DNA from: BPIH01 sp042408925
GTDB lineage: Bacteria > Chloroflexota > Limnocylindria > Limnocylindrales > CSP1-4
Assembly (NCBI GenBank): GCA_042408925.1
Contig: JBHOQO010000043.1
Span: forward strand, 1 to 49,615
Direction of reading: 5' to 3'
Length of the DNA: 49,615 nucleotides
Shown here: in pieces, positions 14,368-21,180 of the stretch
Layout of the letters: every line of letters begins with the position of its first letter
Numbering within the stretch: the first letter of the stretch is position 1
Made by a program: the position numbers and the translations under genes
The notes under the pieces: generated by a model
The model's database searches: none
What the model saw: only the letters and a program-made list of their open reading frames with translations
What the model was told of the DNA's origin: nothing

Positions 14368-14686
14368 GGCGAGCGCGGCGAGCATGCCCGATAGGGGATA
14401 GCGCTCACGCGCGCGGTCGTCGGCGAGTACATGGCCCTGGTCGTACAGGAGGATCGCGCCCCGCCGGTCTGTGTGGCTCAGCGTGGCGTCGATCTCGGCG
14501 AAGGCCGTGCGCGTGATGTCCCGCGGCGCCGGACTTCCCGATCCGTGAGGCCGGTTCGACGCTGACCTCTCCGATCCCGATGCGCTCTTTGGATCACGAT
14601 GGAGTGCCGCCGCCCCTTATCCCGCGCAGCCAGGCCTCCGCGCCATCGACCTCGCGACCAGGGGGGTCGAGGGGTCAGCCAGGCAA
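14368..14686. other. Gene-poor stretch with a possible minus-strand gene remnant
   Basis: No intact gene with a start is seen. On the minus strand from about 14570 to 14370 there is an open stretch with normal-looking protein composition (RDITRTAFAEIDATL, then DRRGAILLYDQGHVLADDRA and RERYPLSGMLAALA), without an obvious start. It runs on into the antisense of the vapC gene. It could be the surviving part of a gene overwritten by the toxin-antitoxin insertion; I do not recognise the family. Confidence 0.25.
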
Positions 14687-15121
14687 CTATCCCTGGGACA
14701 GAGAAATGCCCTCGCCAAGGATCCCGCGTTGAAGCACGACCAGCGAGGCATTGGCACCAGGCGGCACCCCGTCCTCTCGGTGGCGGACCGCCCCCCGTGC
14801 CAAGACGTCGGGGATTGTGTCCGGTCCAGCTATCGCCAGCCAGACGGTGCATGCTCCATCGTCACATCGCGCTTCGATCACTTCCCAAGTGAAGCCGTCC
14901 CAATCGCTCGCGGCGGCCAGCGACGTGTAGGTCGGCTCGTCGGTGAAGACGGAAGCGCGATCACTCGGCAGGAGGAGCGACCAGCCGCGATCTGCTGCAC
15001 CGCCGCGCACTGCGTCGAGGTATGCCGCGGCCTTGGCCACCGCGGCGGCCTCGTCGTTGCTGACACAGCCCGCTAGGGCCATGGAGAGAACCAGAGTGAA
15101 CGTTCCGAGCCGGCAGCTCAC
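14687..15121 (-). CDS. Putative lipoprotein, NTF2-like domain possible
   Basis: A 144-residue protein beginning with a short lipoprotein signal (GTFTLVLSMALAGC, lipobox LAGC with the Cys at residue 19). The mature part starts with a helix (EAAAVAKAAAYLDAVRGGAA) and continues with SLLLPSDRASVF and a sheet-like C-terminal half (WEVIEARCDDGACTVWLAIA), resembling NTF2-like secreted domains. I chose the GTG at 15121 because it overlaps the stop of the upstream frame by 4 bp (GTGA), the junction style seen throughout this window. ATG at 15151 would give an alternative, more basic signal (MRRRVTHRPG). Function unknown. Confidence 0.65.
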   Translation of the reverse strand: MSCRLGTFTLVLSMALAGCVSNDEAAAVAKAAAYLDAVRGGAADRGWSLLLPSDRASVFTDEPTYTSLAAASDWDGFTWEVIEARCDDGACTVWLAIAGPDTIPDVLARGAVRHREDGVPPGANASLVVLQRGILGEGISLSQG

Positions 15122-15425
15122 TCCGGGACGGTGGGTAACTCGCCTGCGCATTCGGGTAGCGGCTCCTTGGGCGGGACCGGGAGCGGTTCGAAGGGTCCGG
15201 AAGTGGCGGTGATCAGCAGGTACTGCGGTCGTGGGTGACGCGGATCGGGTTCTCCCCTAGGCCAACCGTCTGCGAGGTGCGGTTCCACACCTCCAGCCAC
15301 GTGAAGGTCGTTGGTGGCCGCTCGGCGCCGACTGCGCCGCACGCGGTGGTGAGGAGGGCCACCAGGGACAGAGACATGAGCCGGGCGATCCGTCTCGGCG
15401 CGTCTGCCCGGCTCGTTCCGATCAT
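15118..15425 (-). pseudogene. Small lipoprotein gene with probable frameshift
   Basis: ATG at 15425 (GAGG box upstream) opens a lipoprotein signal (RLMSLSLVALLTTACG) and a mature part reading TWLEVWNRTSQTVGLGENPI, but this frame stops at 15213. A second frame covering 15118 to about 15240 carries the natural-looking end YLLITATSGPFEPLPVPPKE ... ELPTVPE. It stops at 15118 in a GTGA overlap with the next gene's GTG. The simplest explanation is one gene of about 100 codons with a single-base shift around 15225-15245. Either the gene is decaying or the assembly has an error there. Function unknown. Confidence 0.5.
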
Positions 15426-15433
15426 TGGCCTCG

Positions 15434-16569
15434 TCACTCCCAGCCCATCAGCGCCCAATAGAGGTCATCCATCACGATGTCCGCCTGTGGGTTTGCGCGA
15501 CTGGCACCCTCGAGTGAGAGATCGATAAGATACACCCGCTGGTCTTGCAGCAGCTGCTCATATTGGCGCGCGCTGTGAAGGACGACAGTGGCTGAGGTCA
15601 CGCCGTCCAGCGTGGCGTCCTGCAGGGCGACTAGTTCTGCGAGATCACGCTCGAGGGCGGCGGAATAGGGACTGCCGACGGTCACCCGCGGCCCAGGTCC
15701 GGTGGCGATCGCCTCCACAAATAGGATCTCGAGCCAGCGCGCTGCAGCTCGCCGAGATCGGCGGTCGACAACGGCCGACTGAAGGTAGCGATGCCCTGAG
15801 CAGGCTGGCCATCAGCGAGTAGGGCGGTCCCGGCCGCCCTGGCTTCGGCAGCGTAGACATCCAGACCGCGGCTCAGGTCAGGCCGGAGGACCGCGTCGGC
15901 AGCGCTCGTTCCGACCGACGCGGCGGCTTGTGGCGCCGCGACTTCCTGGGCGCCGGCTCCGGAGGGGGGAGTCTTGTAGCCGTATTGCGGCTGGCCCATC
16001 ACGAGGTCGGTGAACCCGACGCTGTCCCACTCGGGCCAGATGTACTGCGACATTTGTCCGATCTGGCGCATCGTGCCAGGGCCAGCTTCCCAGTACTCGG
16101 TGCAGAAATAGTCGTTGCAGGCAGGGAACCAGCGCGAGAACTTCAGATAGGTGTTGTAGGAGGTGCCGGCGGTCGGGAAGGTGCTGGAATTGGCCGTCAG
16201 CTCGGCCTCCTCGTAGACCAGGTCGCCGTCGTCGTCGTCGGCGTCGTAGACCGGATTCGGCAGCGTCGTCGAGTATTGGTTCCACTGCGCATGCACGCAG
16301 CAGCTCAGATCGCGGGCGTCGCTGGTGAAGCGGTAGCCGTTCTGCTGCGCGTAGCTGCGCATGGTCGAGGCCGCCGAGGAGTTCCACGAGAAGATGGCCC
16401 GAACATAGAAGGAGTCGCCCGCCGTGCGGTAGTTCGGCGCGGTGGTCAAGGCGACTGAGTAGCTCGTCGGCGCCCAGTGCGTGGCGGCGGCCGGCAACGG
16501 GAAGACCACAAGTAGCATCAGGCCAGCGAGCGACGCGCGAACGGCGCGTGCTCGAGCGATCCTGGACAT
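15434..16569 (-). pseudogene. Secreted protein gene with probable frameshift
   Basis: ATG at 16569 opens a Sec signal peptide (MSRIARARAVRASLAGLMLL ... PAAATHWAP) and an aromatic-rich secreted domain (SYSVALTTAPNYRTAGDSFY; Cys residues in DLSCCVHAQWNQ and CNDYFCTEY). This frame ends at 15682 after GIATFSRPLSTADLGELQRA. A second frame (stop at 15434) continues naturally as LFVEAIATGPGPRVTVGSPY followed by ALERDLAELVALQDATLDGV and RVYLIDLSLEG. The strand-helix-strand pattern only makes sense if both are joined by a one-base shift near 15715-15735. The intact product would be about 378 residues. No enzyme motif was recognised. Confidence 0.6.
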
Positions 16570-16718
16570 CGATCTCGCCCCCGTTGAGCGTGCTATGGGG
16601 TGGGGTTGGCTCGGCCATGTGCTCTCCAAGCTCGGCCCTCCTGACCATCCACCCTCGGGTCCTGGATGCGGAATCCGACAGCGAGTGTGGACGCCTTGGG
16701 GAGATGGGTGAATAGGAG

Positions 16719-16759
16719 TTGTCCACGAACTTGACCGCCTCGCGAGCGAGTTATCCACG
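16719..16759 (+). promoter_or_regulatory. Pair of DnaA-box-like 9-mers
   Basis: TTGTCCACG (16719-16727) and TTATCCACG (16751-16759) each differ by one base from the DnaA-box consensus TTA/GTCCACA. They lie in the same orientation 32 bp apart, about three helical turns. TGTGGACGC near 16686 gives a third, inverted half-match. No dnaA, dnaN or parAB genes are nearby, so this is not clearly an origin. Confidence 0.35.
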
Positions 16760-16969
16760 GGCTGTTGGCCCGGTGCCCGGCCCGCCGGGCGACGATCACG
16801 GGGACGGCGTGAGCTGACGCACGCCGCGACCCTCCAGCGCGTCGCTCAGGCGCTACGATTGCCCCCAATGACCACGACGTGGGCGTGGTGCAGGCGTACC
16901 AACGCGGCTCAGCTGTCGCTGGGCGAACGAGCACAGACGTCGGGATACTTACGGCGAACGCCCCTCCCC

Positions 16970-17001
16970 TTGACCTTCCAGCCGGGTGGAAGGTGTAAGG
17001 T
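16970..17001 (+). promoter_or_regulatory. MerR-type promoter/operator of the metal-efflux operon
   Basis: -35 TTGACC (16970-16975) and -10 TAAGGT (16996-17001) are separated by 20 bp, the overlong spacer typical of MerR-activated promoters. The spacer holds a perfect inverted repeat ACCTTCCA-N6-TGGAAGGT (16973-16994), the classical metal-responsive MerR operator that the activator untwists when metal binds. The -10 ends 6 nt before the merR ATG, so the regulator is probably made from a leaderless mRNA and controls its own operon. Confidence 0.88.
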
Positions 17002-17007
17002 CCTCCC

Positions 17008-17508
17008 ATGACACCCACGCGAACGCCGTCGACGACCGACGGCCGCACCTCCGGTCGAGGGTCGGGGCGAGAGACTGCTCCCGCCGAGCGGCCGATGCGC
17101 ATCGGGGAGCTGGCCCGGCGGATGGGCCTCAACCCGAGGACGATCCGCTATTACGAGACGATCGGCCTGCTCCCCGCGCCGAAGCGCGCATCGTCCGGCT
17201 ATCGGATCTACGGCGCCGGAGACGCCGAGCGGATCGCCTTCATCCGCCGAGCCCAGACGTTCGGGCTGCGGCTCGACGTCATTGGCGAGATCCTCGCCCT
17301 TCGGGACCGCGGCGAGCGACCGTGCGATTACGTGCTCACGGCGGTCCGCCGCGAACTCGACGCGCTCGAAACTCGAATCGCCGAGCTCCACGCCGTTCGC
17401 GATCAGATGGCGATGCTGCTCTCGCGAGCCGAGGCCCTGCCGATTCCGGAAGGGCGCTTCTGCGGCCTCCTCGAGCATCAGCAAGGAACGGAGGCGAGAT
17501 CCGAATGA
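17008..17508 (+). CDS. MerR-family heavy-metal-responsive regulator
   Basis: A 166-residue regulator. The DNA-binding domain runs from MRIGELARRMGLNPRTIRYY (residues 30-49) through the wing GYRIYGAGDAERIAFIRRAQ, followed by the dimerisation helix (ELDALETRIAELHAVRDQMA). Metal ligands are suggested by C106 (RGERPCDYV, at the start of the dimer helix as in MerR/ZntR) and C152 (GRFCGLLEH). A third Cys is absent, as in CueR-like two-Cys sensors, pointing to Cu(I)/Ag(I) or another thiophilic metal. ATG at 17008 fits the leaderless promoter; internal ATG at 17095 is the alternative. It overlaps the HMA gene by 4 bp and is first in the regulator / chaperone / ATPase operon. Confidence 0.92.
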   Translation: MTPTRTPSTTDGRTSGRGSGRETAPAERPMRIGELARRMGLNPRTIRYYETIGLLPAPKRASSGYRIYGAGDAERIAFIRRAQTFGLRLDVIGEILALRDRGERPCDYVLTAVRRELDALETRIAELHAVRDQMAMLLSRAEALPIPEGRFCGLLEHQQGTEARSE

Positions 17509-17717
17509 CGGGACCCCAAGAGATCGTGCTCAGCGTGCCGATGCACTGTGACGGCTGCGCGAACGCCGTCCGGAGCGTGTTGCGGCGAACCGAGGGCGTG
17601 CTCCGCGTCGATGCCGATTGCCGGCGAGGTGAAGTGCGGCTTCGCTTCGACCCGGCGCGGCTCAGCGAAGAGCAGATCCGCGAGCGCATCCGCGCCGCCG
17701 GCTTCGAACCGGCCTAG
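17505..17717 (+). CDS. Heavy-metal-associated (HMA) domain protein, CopZ-like
   Basis: A 70-residue single HMA domain with the metal-binding loop VPMHCDGCANAV (C-x2-C) and the usual beta-alpha-beta-beta-alpha-beta layout ending GFEPA. Such proteins carry Cu(I), or sometimes Zn or Hg, to a P1B-type ATPase. It overlaps the MerR gene by 4 bp (ATGA) and lies 4 bp before the ATPase start, so all three genes should be expressed together. The His next to the first Cys (MHCDGC) differs from the MTCxxC loop of most Cu chaperones. Confidence 0.9.
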   Translation: MTGPQEIVLSVPMHCDGCANAVRSVLRRTEGVLRVDADCRRGEVRLRFDPARLSEEQIRERIRAAGFEPA

Positions 17718-17721
17718 CGCC

Positions 17722-19986
17722 GTGCCGGCAGCACTGGGCGACGCGCGACCGCCCGCTTCGGCCGGTGACGTCGAGCGGGCGCTCGCCACCGAGCGCCTCA
17801 AGATCGGGGGCATGAGCTGCTCGTTCTGCACGACCACGATCACGACCGCGGTGGGCCGCTTGCCCGGCGTCGAGGAGGTCGGGGTGTCGCTGGCCCACGA
17901 GGAGGCGCTCGTTCGCTACGACCCGCGCGTCCTGAGCCCCGACCGCATCCGCGAGACGATCCGCGACATCGGCTACACCGTCCGCGACCCGGCCAAGCTG
18001 CGGACGTTCGAGGACGAGGAGCGGGATCTGCGGCGGGAGCGGAACCGGCTCCTGGCGGCAGCCTCGCTCTCGGCGGCAACGTTCCTGCTCATGCTCCTCG
18101 GAATGTGGCTGCGGCTGGTCACGATCCCGCTGATGCCATGGCTCATGCTGGCCTTGACGCTGGCGACGATGTTCGCGACCGGCGGGTACATCAAGCGGAT
18201 GGCCTGGGCCTCGCTGCGGCGGGGCATCCTCAACCAGCACGTCCTCCTCGAGTTCGGTGCCTTCGCCGGCCTGGCCGGAGGGCTACTCGGGCTCTTCGTC
18301 AGCCGGGCTTTCCCGGCGCCCGACTTCTTCGCCGTCGCGACCTTCATCACGACCTACCACATCCTGTCCGGTTACGCTTCGCTCCTCGTCCGCACCCGCT
18401 CCGGGCAGGCGGTCCGACGGCTGCTCGCCCTCCAACCCGACACCGCCCGCCTCGTCCTCGACGACGGGCGCGAACGAGAGGTCGCTGTCGCCGAGGTGCG
18501 GGTCGGCGACCGGGTGCGGATCCGTCCCGGGGAGCGCATCCCGGTCGACGGCGACGTGGTCGAGGGCACCTCCGCGGTCGACGAGGCGCTCGTCACCGGT
18601 GAGCCGATCCCGACCGAGAAGGGCGTCGGCGACGGCGTCATCGGCGGCTCCGTCAACCTGACCGGGACGCTCGTGGTGCGGGTCAGCCGCGTCGGCACCG
18701 AGTCGTTCCTCGAACAGGTGGCGCGGTCGATCGAGGAGGCCCGGGCCTTGCGCCCGGGGATGCTCGCGCTCGTCGACCGCATCCTCCGCCACTACGTTCG
18801 CGGCGTCCTCGCCGTCGCGGTGCTTGCGTTCGCCCTCTGGACGGTGGGTCCGGTCCTCGGCGGGGCCGGACCGGACCTGACGCGCGCCACGTTCGCCGCG
18901 CTCGCCGTGCTCGTCATGGGCTATCCCTGCGCCCTCGGGATGGCGACGCCGCTGGCGATGATCCGCGGCGGCGGCATGGCCGCCGAACGCGGCATCCTGA
19001 TGCGCTCCGGCGAGGCGTTCACGGTCATGCAGGAGCTTCGTACGATCGTCCTCGACAAGACCGGCACGATCACCCGCGGCGAGCCGGCGGTGAGCGACGT
19101 TCTCCCCGAGCCCGGCGTCGACGCGGTCGAGCTGCTGCGGGTCGCGGCGTCGGCCGAAGCGGCGAGCGAGCACCCGATCGCCCGAGCCGTCGAGCAGGCG
19201 GCGGACGAGCGGGGGATCCGCCTCCTGGGGGTTGAGGAGTTCCGGGCTCGCGTGGGGTGGGGCGTCGAGGCGCGACTCGGGGGATCGCGGGTCCTCGTCG
19301 GGAGGCCCGGCCTCCTGGCCGAGGCCGGGGTCCGAACGGAGACCCTCGACCGGCGCCGGCAGGCCCTCGAGTCGCAGGGCCAGACCGTGATCGGCGTGGC
19401 GCGCGACGGGCGGCTCCTCGGCCTCATCGCTATCGCCGACCGACCGAAGGCGGACGCCGCCGCGGCGGTCGCGCGGATGCGGGAGGCCGGCCTCAGCCCG
19501 GTGATGATCACCGGCGACAACGAGCGGACGGCCCGGGCGGTGGCGGCCGAGGTCGGCATCGACCGAGTCCTGGCGGGGGTGCTGCCCGATGCCAAGGCGC
19601 AGTGGATCCGCCGCCTCCAGCGAGACGGACACCGGGTGGCGATGGTCGGCGACGGGATCAACGACGCGCCGGCGCTGGTCCAGGCCGACGTCGGTATCGC
19701 CATCGGTGCCGGGACCGACATCGCCATCGAGAGCGCCGACGTCGTGATCCTGGGCGACCGGCTCGGGGCGGTGATGGACGCCTACGAGATCGGCCGGAGC
19801 TCGTACGCGAAGACGAAGGAGAATCTGGCGCTCGCGTTCGCCTTCAACGGGATCGGCGTGCCGCTGGCGGCCACCGGTCTCGTCCACCCCGTCTGGGCCA
19901 TGGTGGCGATGGCGGCGTCGGTCTCGACGGTCCTGGCGAACTCCTTCGGCGGACGGCTGCTCCGCCGGGTGGCGAGCCGCCCGTAG
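17722..19986 (+). CDS. P1B-type heavy-metal-translocating ATPase with YPC metal site
   Basis: A 754-residue P-type ATPase. An N-terminal HMA domain has GMSCSFC (C33/C36). Then come several membrane helices, the actuator motif VTGEPIPTEK, the membrane metal site VLVMGYPCALGMATP (Y401-P402-C403), the phosphorylation motif DKTGTIT (D445), the P1B marker SEHPIARAV, MITGDNERTA and MVGDGINDAPAL. In Cu+ and Zn2+/Cd2+ pumps the membrane site is CPC; here the first Cys is Tyr, which may change ion selectivity or transport stoichiometry. GTG at 17722, 4 bp after the chaperone gene, was chosen because upstream codons are the shadow of that gene. It probably exports a thiophilic metal under MerR control. 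Confidence 0.93.
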   Translation: MPAALGDARPPASAGDVERALATERLKIGGMSCSFCTTTITTAVGRLPGVEEVGVSLAHEEALVRYDPRVLSPDRIRETIRDIGYTVRDPAKLRTFEDEERDLRRERNRLLAAASLSAATFLLMLLGMWLRLVTIPLMPWLMLALTLATMFATGGYIKRMAWASLRRGILNQHVLLEFGAFAGLAGGLLGLFVSRAFPAPDFFAVATFITTYHILSGYASLLVRTRSGQAVRRLLALQPDTARLVLDDGREREVAVAEVRVGDRVRIRPGERIPVDGDVVEGTSAVDEALVTGEPIPTEKGVGDGVIGGSVNLTGTLVVRVSRVGTESFLEQVARSIEEARALRPGMLALVDRILRHYVRGVLAVAVLAFALWTVGPVLGGAGPDLTRATFAALAVLVMGYPCALGMATPLAMIRGGGMAAERGILMRSGEAFTVMQELRTIVLDKTGTITRGEPAVSDVLPEPGVDAVELLRVAASAEAASEHPIARAVEQAADERGIRLLGVEEFRARVGWGVEARLGGSRVLVGRPGLLAEAGVRTETLDRRRQALESQGQTVIGVARDGRLLGLIAIADRPKADAAAAVARMREAGLSPVMITGDNERTARAVAAEVGIDRVLAGVLPDAKAQWIRRLQRDGHRVAMVGDGINDAPALVQADVGIAIGAGTDIAIESADVVILGDRLGAVMDAYEIGRSSYAKTKENLALAFAFNGIGVPLAATGLVHPVWAMVAMAASVSTVLANSFGGRLLRRVASRP

Positions 19987-19997
19987 GGGCGTTCCGA

Positions 19998-20018
19998 CCG
20001 GGGGTTCGGATCCCCCGG
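19998..20018. terminator. Hairpin between converging ATPase and FemAB genes
   Basis: CCGGGGG-TTCGGAT-CCCCCGG forms a perfect 7-bp GC stem with a 7-nt loop, starting 12 bp after the ATPase stop and 5 bp before the end of the convergent gene. It is well placed as a bidirectional terminator, though no U-tract is seen on either side. Confidence 0.5.
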
Positions 20019-20022
20019 CCCC

Positions 20023-21180
20023 TCAGCGCAGTCGCCGGGCGAGCCGCCAGAGGGCGCCGAGCCAGGGCCGGCTCGAGACCTCGTGGGCGGGGACGAAGCA
20101 GACCGGCTCCGCCCCGAAGCCCCGCTTGAAGAGATAGAGGTTCCAGAGCGGATGCTCGGGGCCGCCCGGGATCCCGGGTGCCCGGGGCGTGTCGACCCCG
20201 CCGAGGTCGTAGGCGCGGAAGCCGGCCTCGGCCGCCCAGCGGAGGATCGACCACTGGAGGAGGTGGTTCGCGTTCGTCTCGGCGAGGCGCGCCTCGTCGG
20301 CCGAACCGGCCTGGTAGAGGTGGAGCCGATCCCCGCAGCGAAGGACGACCGCCCCGACGTCGCGGCGCCCCTCCAGACCGGCGAACCAGCACCAGGCGTG
20401 GCCGGCAGAGACGAGCGATCGCCACTGGGCGATCTGGTAGGCGCGGGCCCGGAGGACGATCCCCTCGCGGCGGGCCGTGGCGGCGAGGAGCTCCCACATC
20501 CTCTCCAAGGCGGCCGCGAGCGGGTCGTCGTCGGCCGCGGCGCCGGGTGTTCCGCCGGGGCCCACCTGCTCGACGGTGACCCCGGTCCGCCGGGCTCGGT
20601 TCACGAGGTTCGCCGTGCTCTTCCGAAGGAGCCGATGCTGCTCGCGTTCGTCGCGGGCCAGGGGCACGAGCATCGCCGTCCGCGAGACCTGGATCGGCCG
20701 CGGGCTCGGACGGAACCCGGCCGCGGCGAGCGCCCCGGCCAGGGGCCCGCCGTCCTCCCAGAGCGGATCGACGGTGAGCGCCAAGGCCCGGCGTCGGCGG
20801 GCGAGGTCGGCGAGGGCCCGGAGGACCGCCGGCGCGCTCCGCTCGGCGTCGCCCAAGAGGATCGGTCCCCGGGGGGCATAGAGGACCGACCAGCGGCCGA
20901 TCTGTCGCTCCTGGAGCGAGACGACCCCGAGCCAGGCGTCCTGCGCCCCGGCGGCCCGGATCGCGAGGCGGCGGATCCGCCAGCCGCCTTCGGCCTTGTG
21001 CTCGCCCCAGGCGTGGGACTGGAAGGCGTGGCCGCCGGGGGACCGGACGGCGAGCTCGTCCCAACGGGCCGCCGGCCAGTCGCTCGCGTCGACGATCTCG
21101 GTCGCGGGCAAACCGCCGGTCGTCGGGGCGGACGTGGGGGTTGCTCCGGCCGTGGCCCGGTCGGCACGCGGGCCGGTCAC
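20023..21180 (-). CDS. FemAB-family aminoacyltransferase-like protein (GNAT fold)
   Basis: A 385-residue protein of the FemX/FemAB superfamily (lipid II:glycine glycyltransferase type), which adds amino acids to peptidoglycan stem peptides or transfers related groups. Seen are the N-terminal SPGGHAFQSHAWGEHKA, GRWSVLYAPRGPILL, a basic charged helix (RDEREQHRLLRKSTANLVNR) and the second GNAT half HLYQAGSADEARLAETNANH ... YDLGGVDTP ... GPEHPLWNLYLFKRGF. GTG at 21180 was chosen because it overlaps the murJ stop by 4 bp. The chain PBP1A / murJ / femAB is consistent with cell-envelope assembly. Substrate inferred only. Confidence 0.88.
   Translation of the reverse strand: MTGPRADRATAGATPTSAPTTGGLPATEIVDASDWPAARWDELAVRSPGGHAFQSHAWGEHKAEGGWRIRRLAIRAAGAQDAWLGVVSLQERQIGRWSVLYAPRGPILLGDAERSAPAVLRALADLARRRRALALTVDPLWEDGGPLAGALAAAGFRPSPRPIQVSRTAMLVPLARDEREQHRLLRKSTANLVNRARRTGVTVEQVGPGGTPGAAADDDPLAAALERMWELLAATARREGIVLRARAYQIAQWRSLVSAGHAWCWFAGLEGRRDVGAVVLRCGDRLHLYQAGSADEARLAETNANHLLQWSILRWAAEAGFRAYDLGGVDTPRAPGIPGGPEHPLWNLYLFKRGFGAEPVCFVPAHEVSSRPWLGALWRLARRLR

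Larger units (their letters stand above)
16570..17007. other. Intergenic region with DnaA-box-like sites and the MerR promoter
   Basis: 438 bp between the secreted-protein gene and merR. It contains two same-orientation DnaA-box-like 9-mers, a further TCCACA half-site near 16685, a TACGAT hexamer followed by a 47-codon open frame (16868-17011, MTTTWAWCRRTN at its start), and the MerR operator at its right end. I see no convincing conserved gene. Confidence 0.4.

Noticed and set aside
16719..16759. Chromosomal replication origin
   Set aside because: Only two or three DnaA-like boxes, no AT-rich unwinding region, and no dnaA, dnaN, gyrB or parAB nearby.
18283..19887. 534-codon open frame antisense to the P1B-ATPase
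   Set aside because: Long antisense frames are expected at this GC content because stop codons are rare. The translation is Arg/Asp/Gly-rich without domain features, while the sense frame has every P-type ATPase motif.
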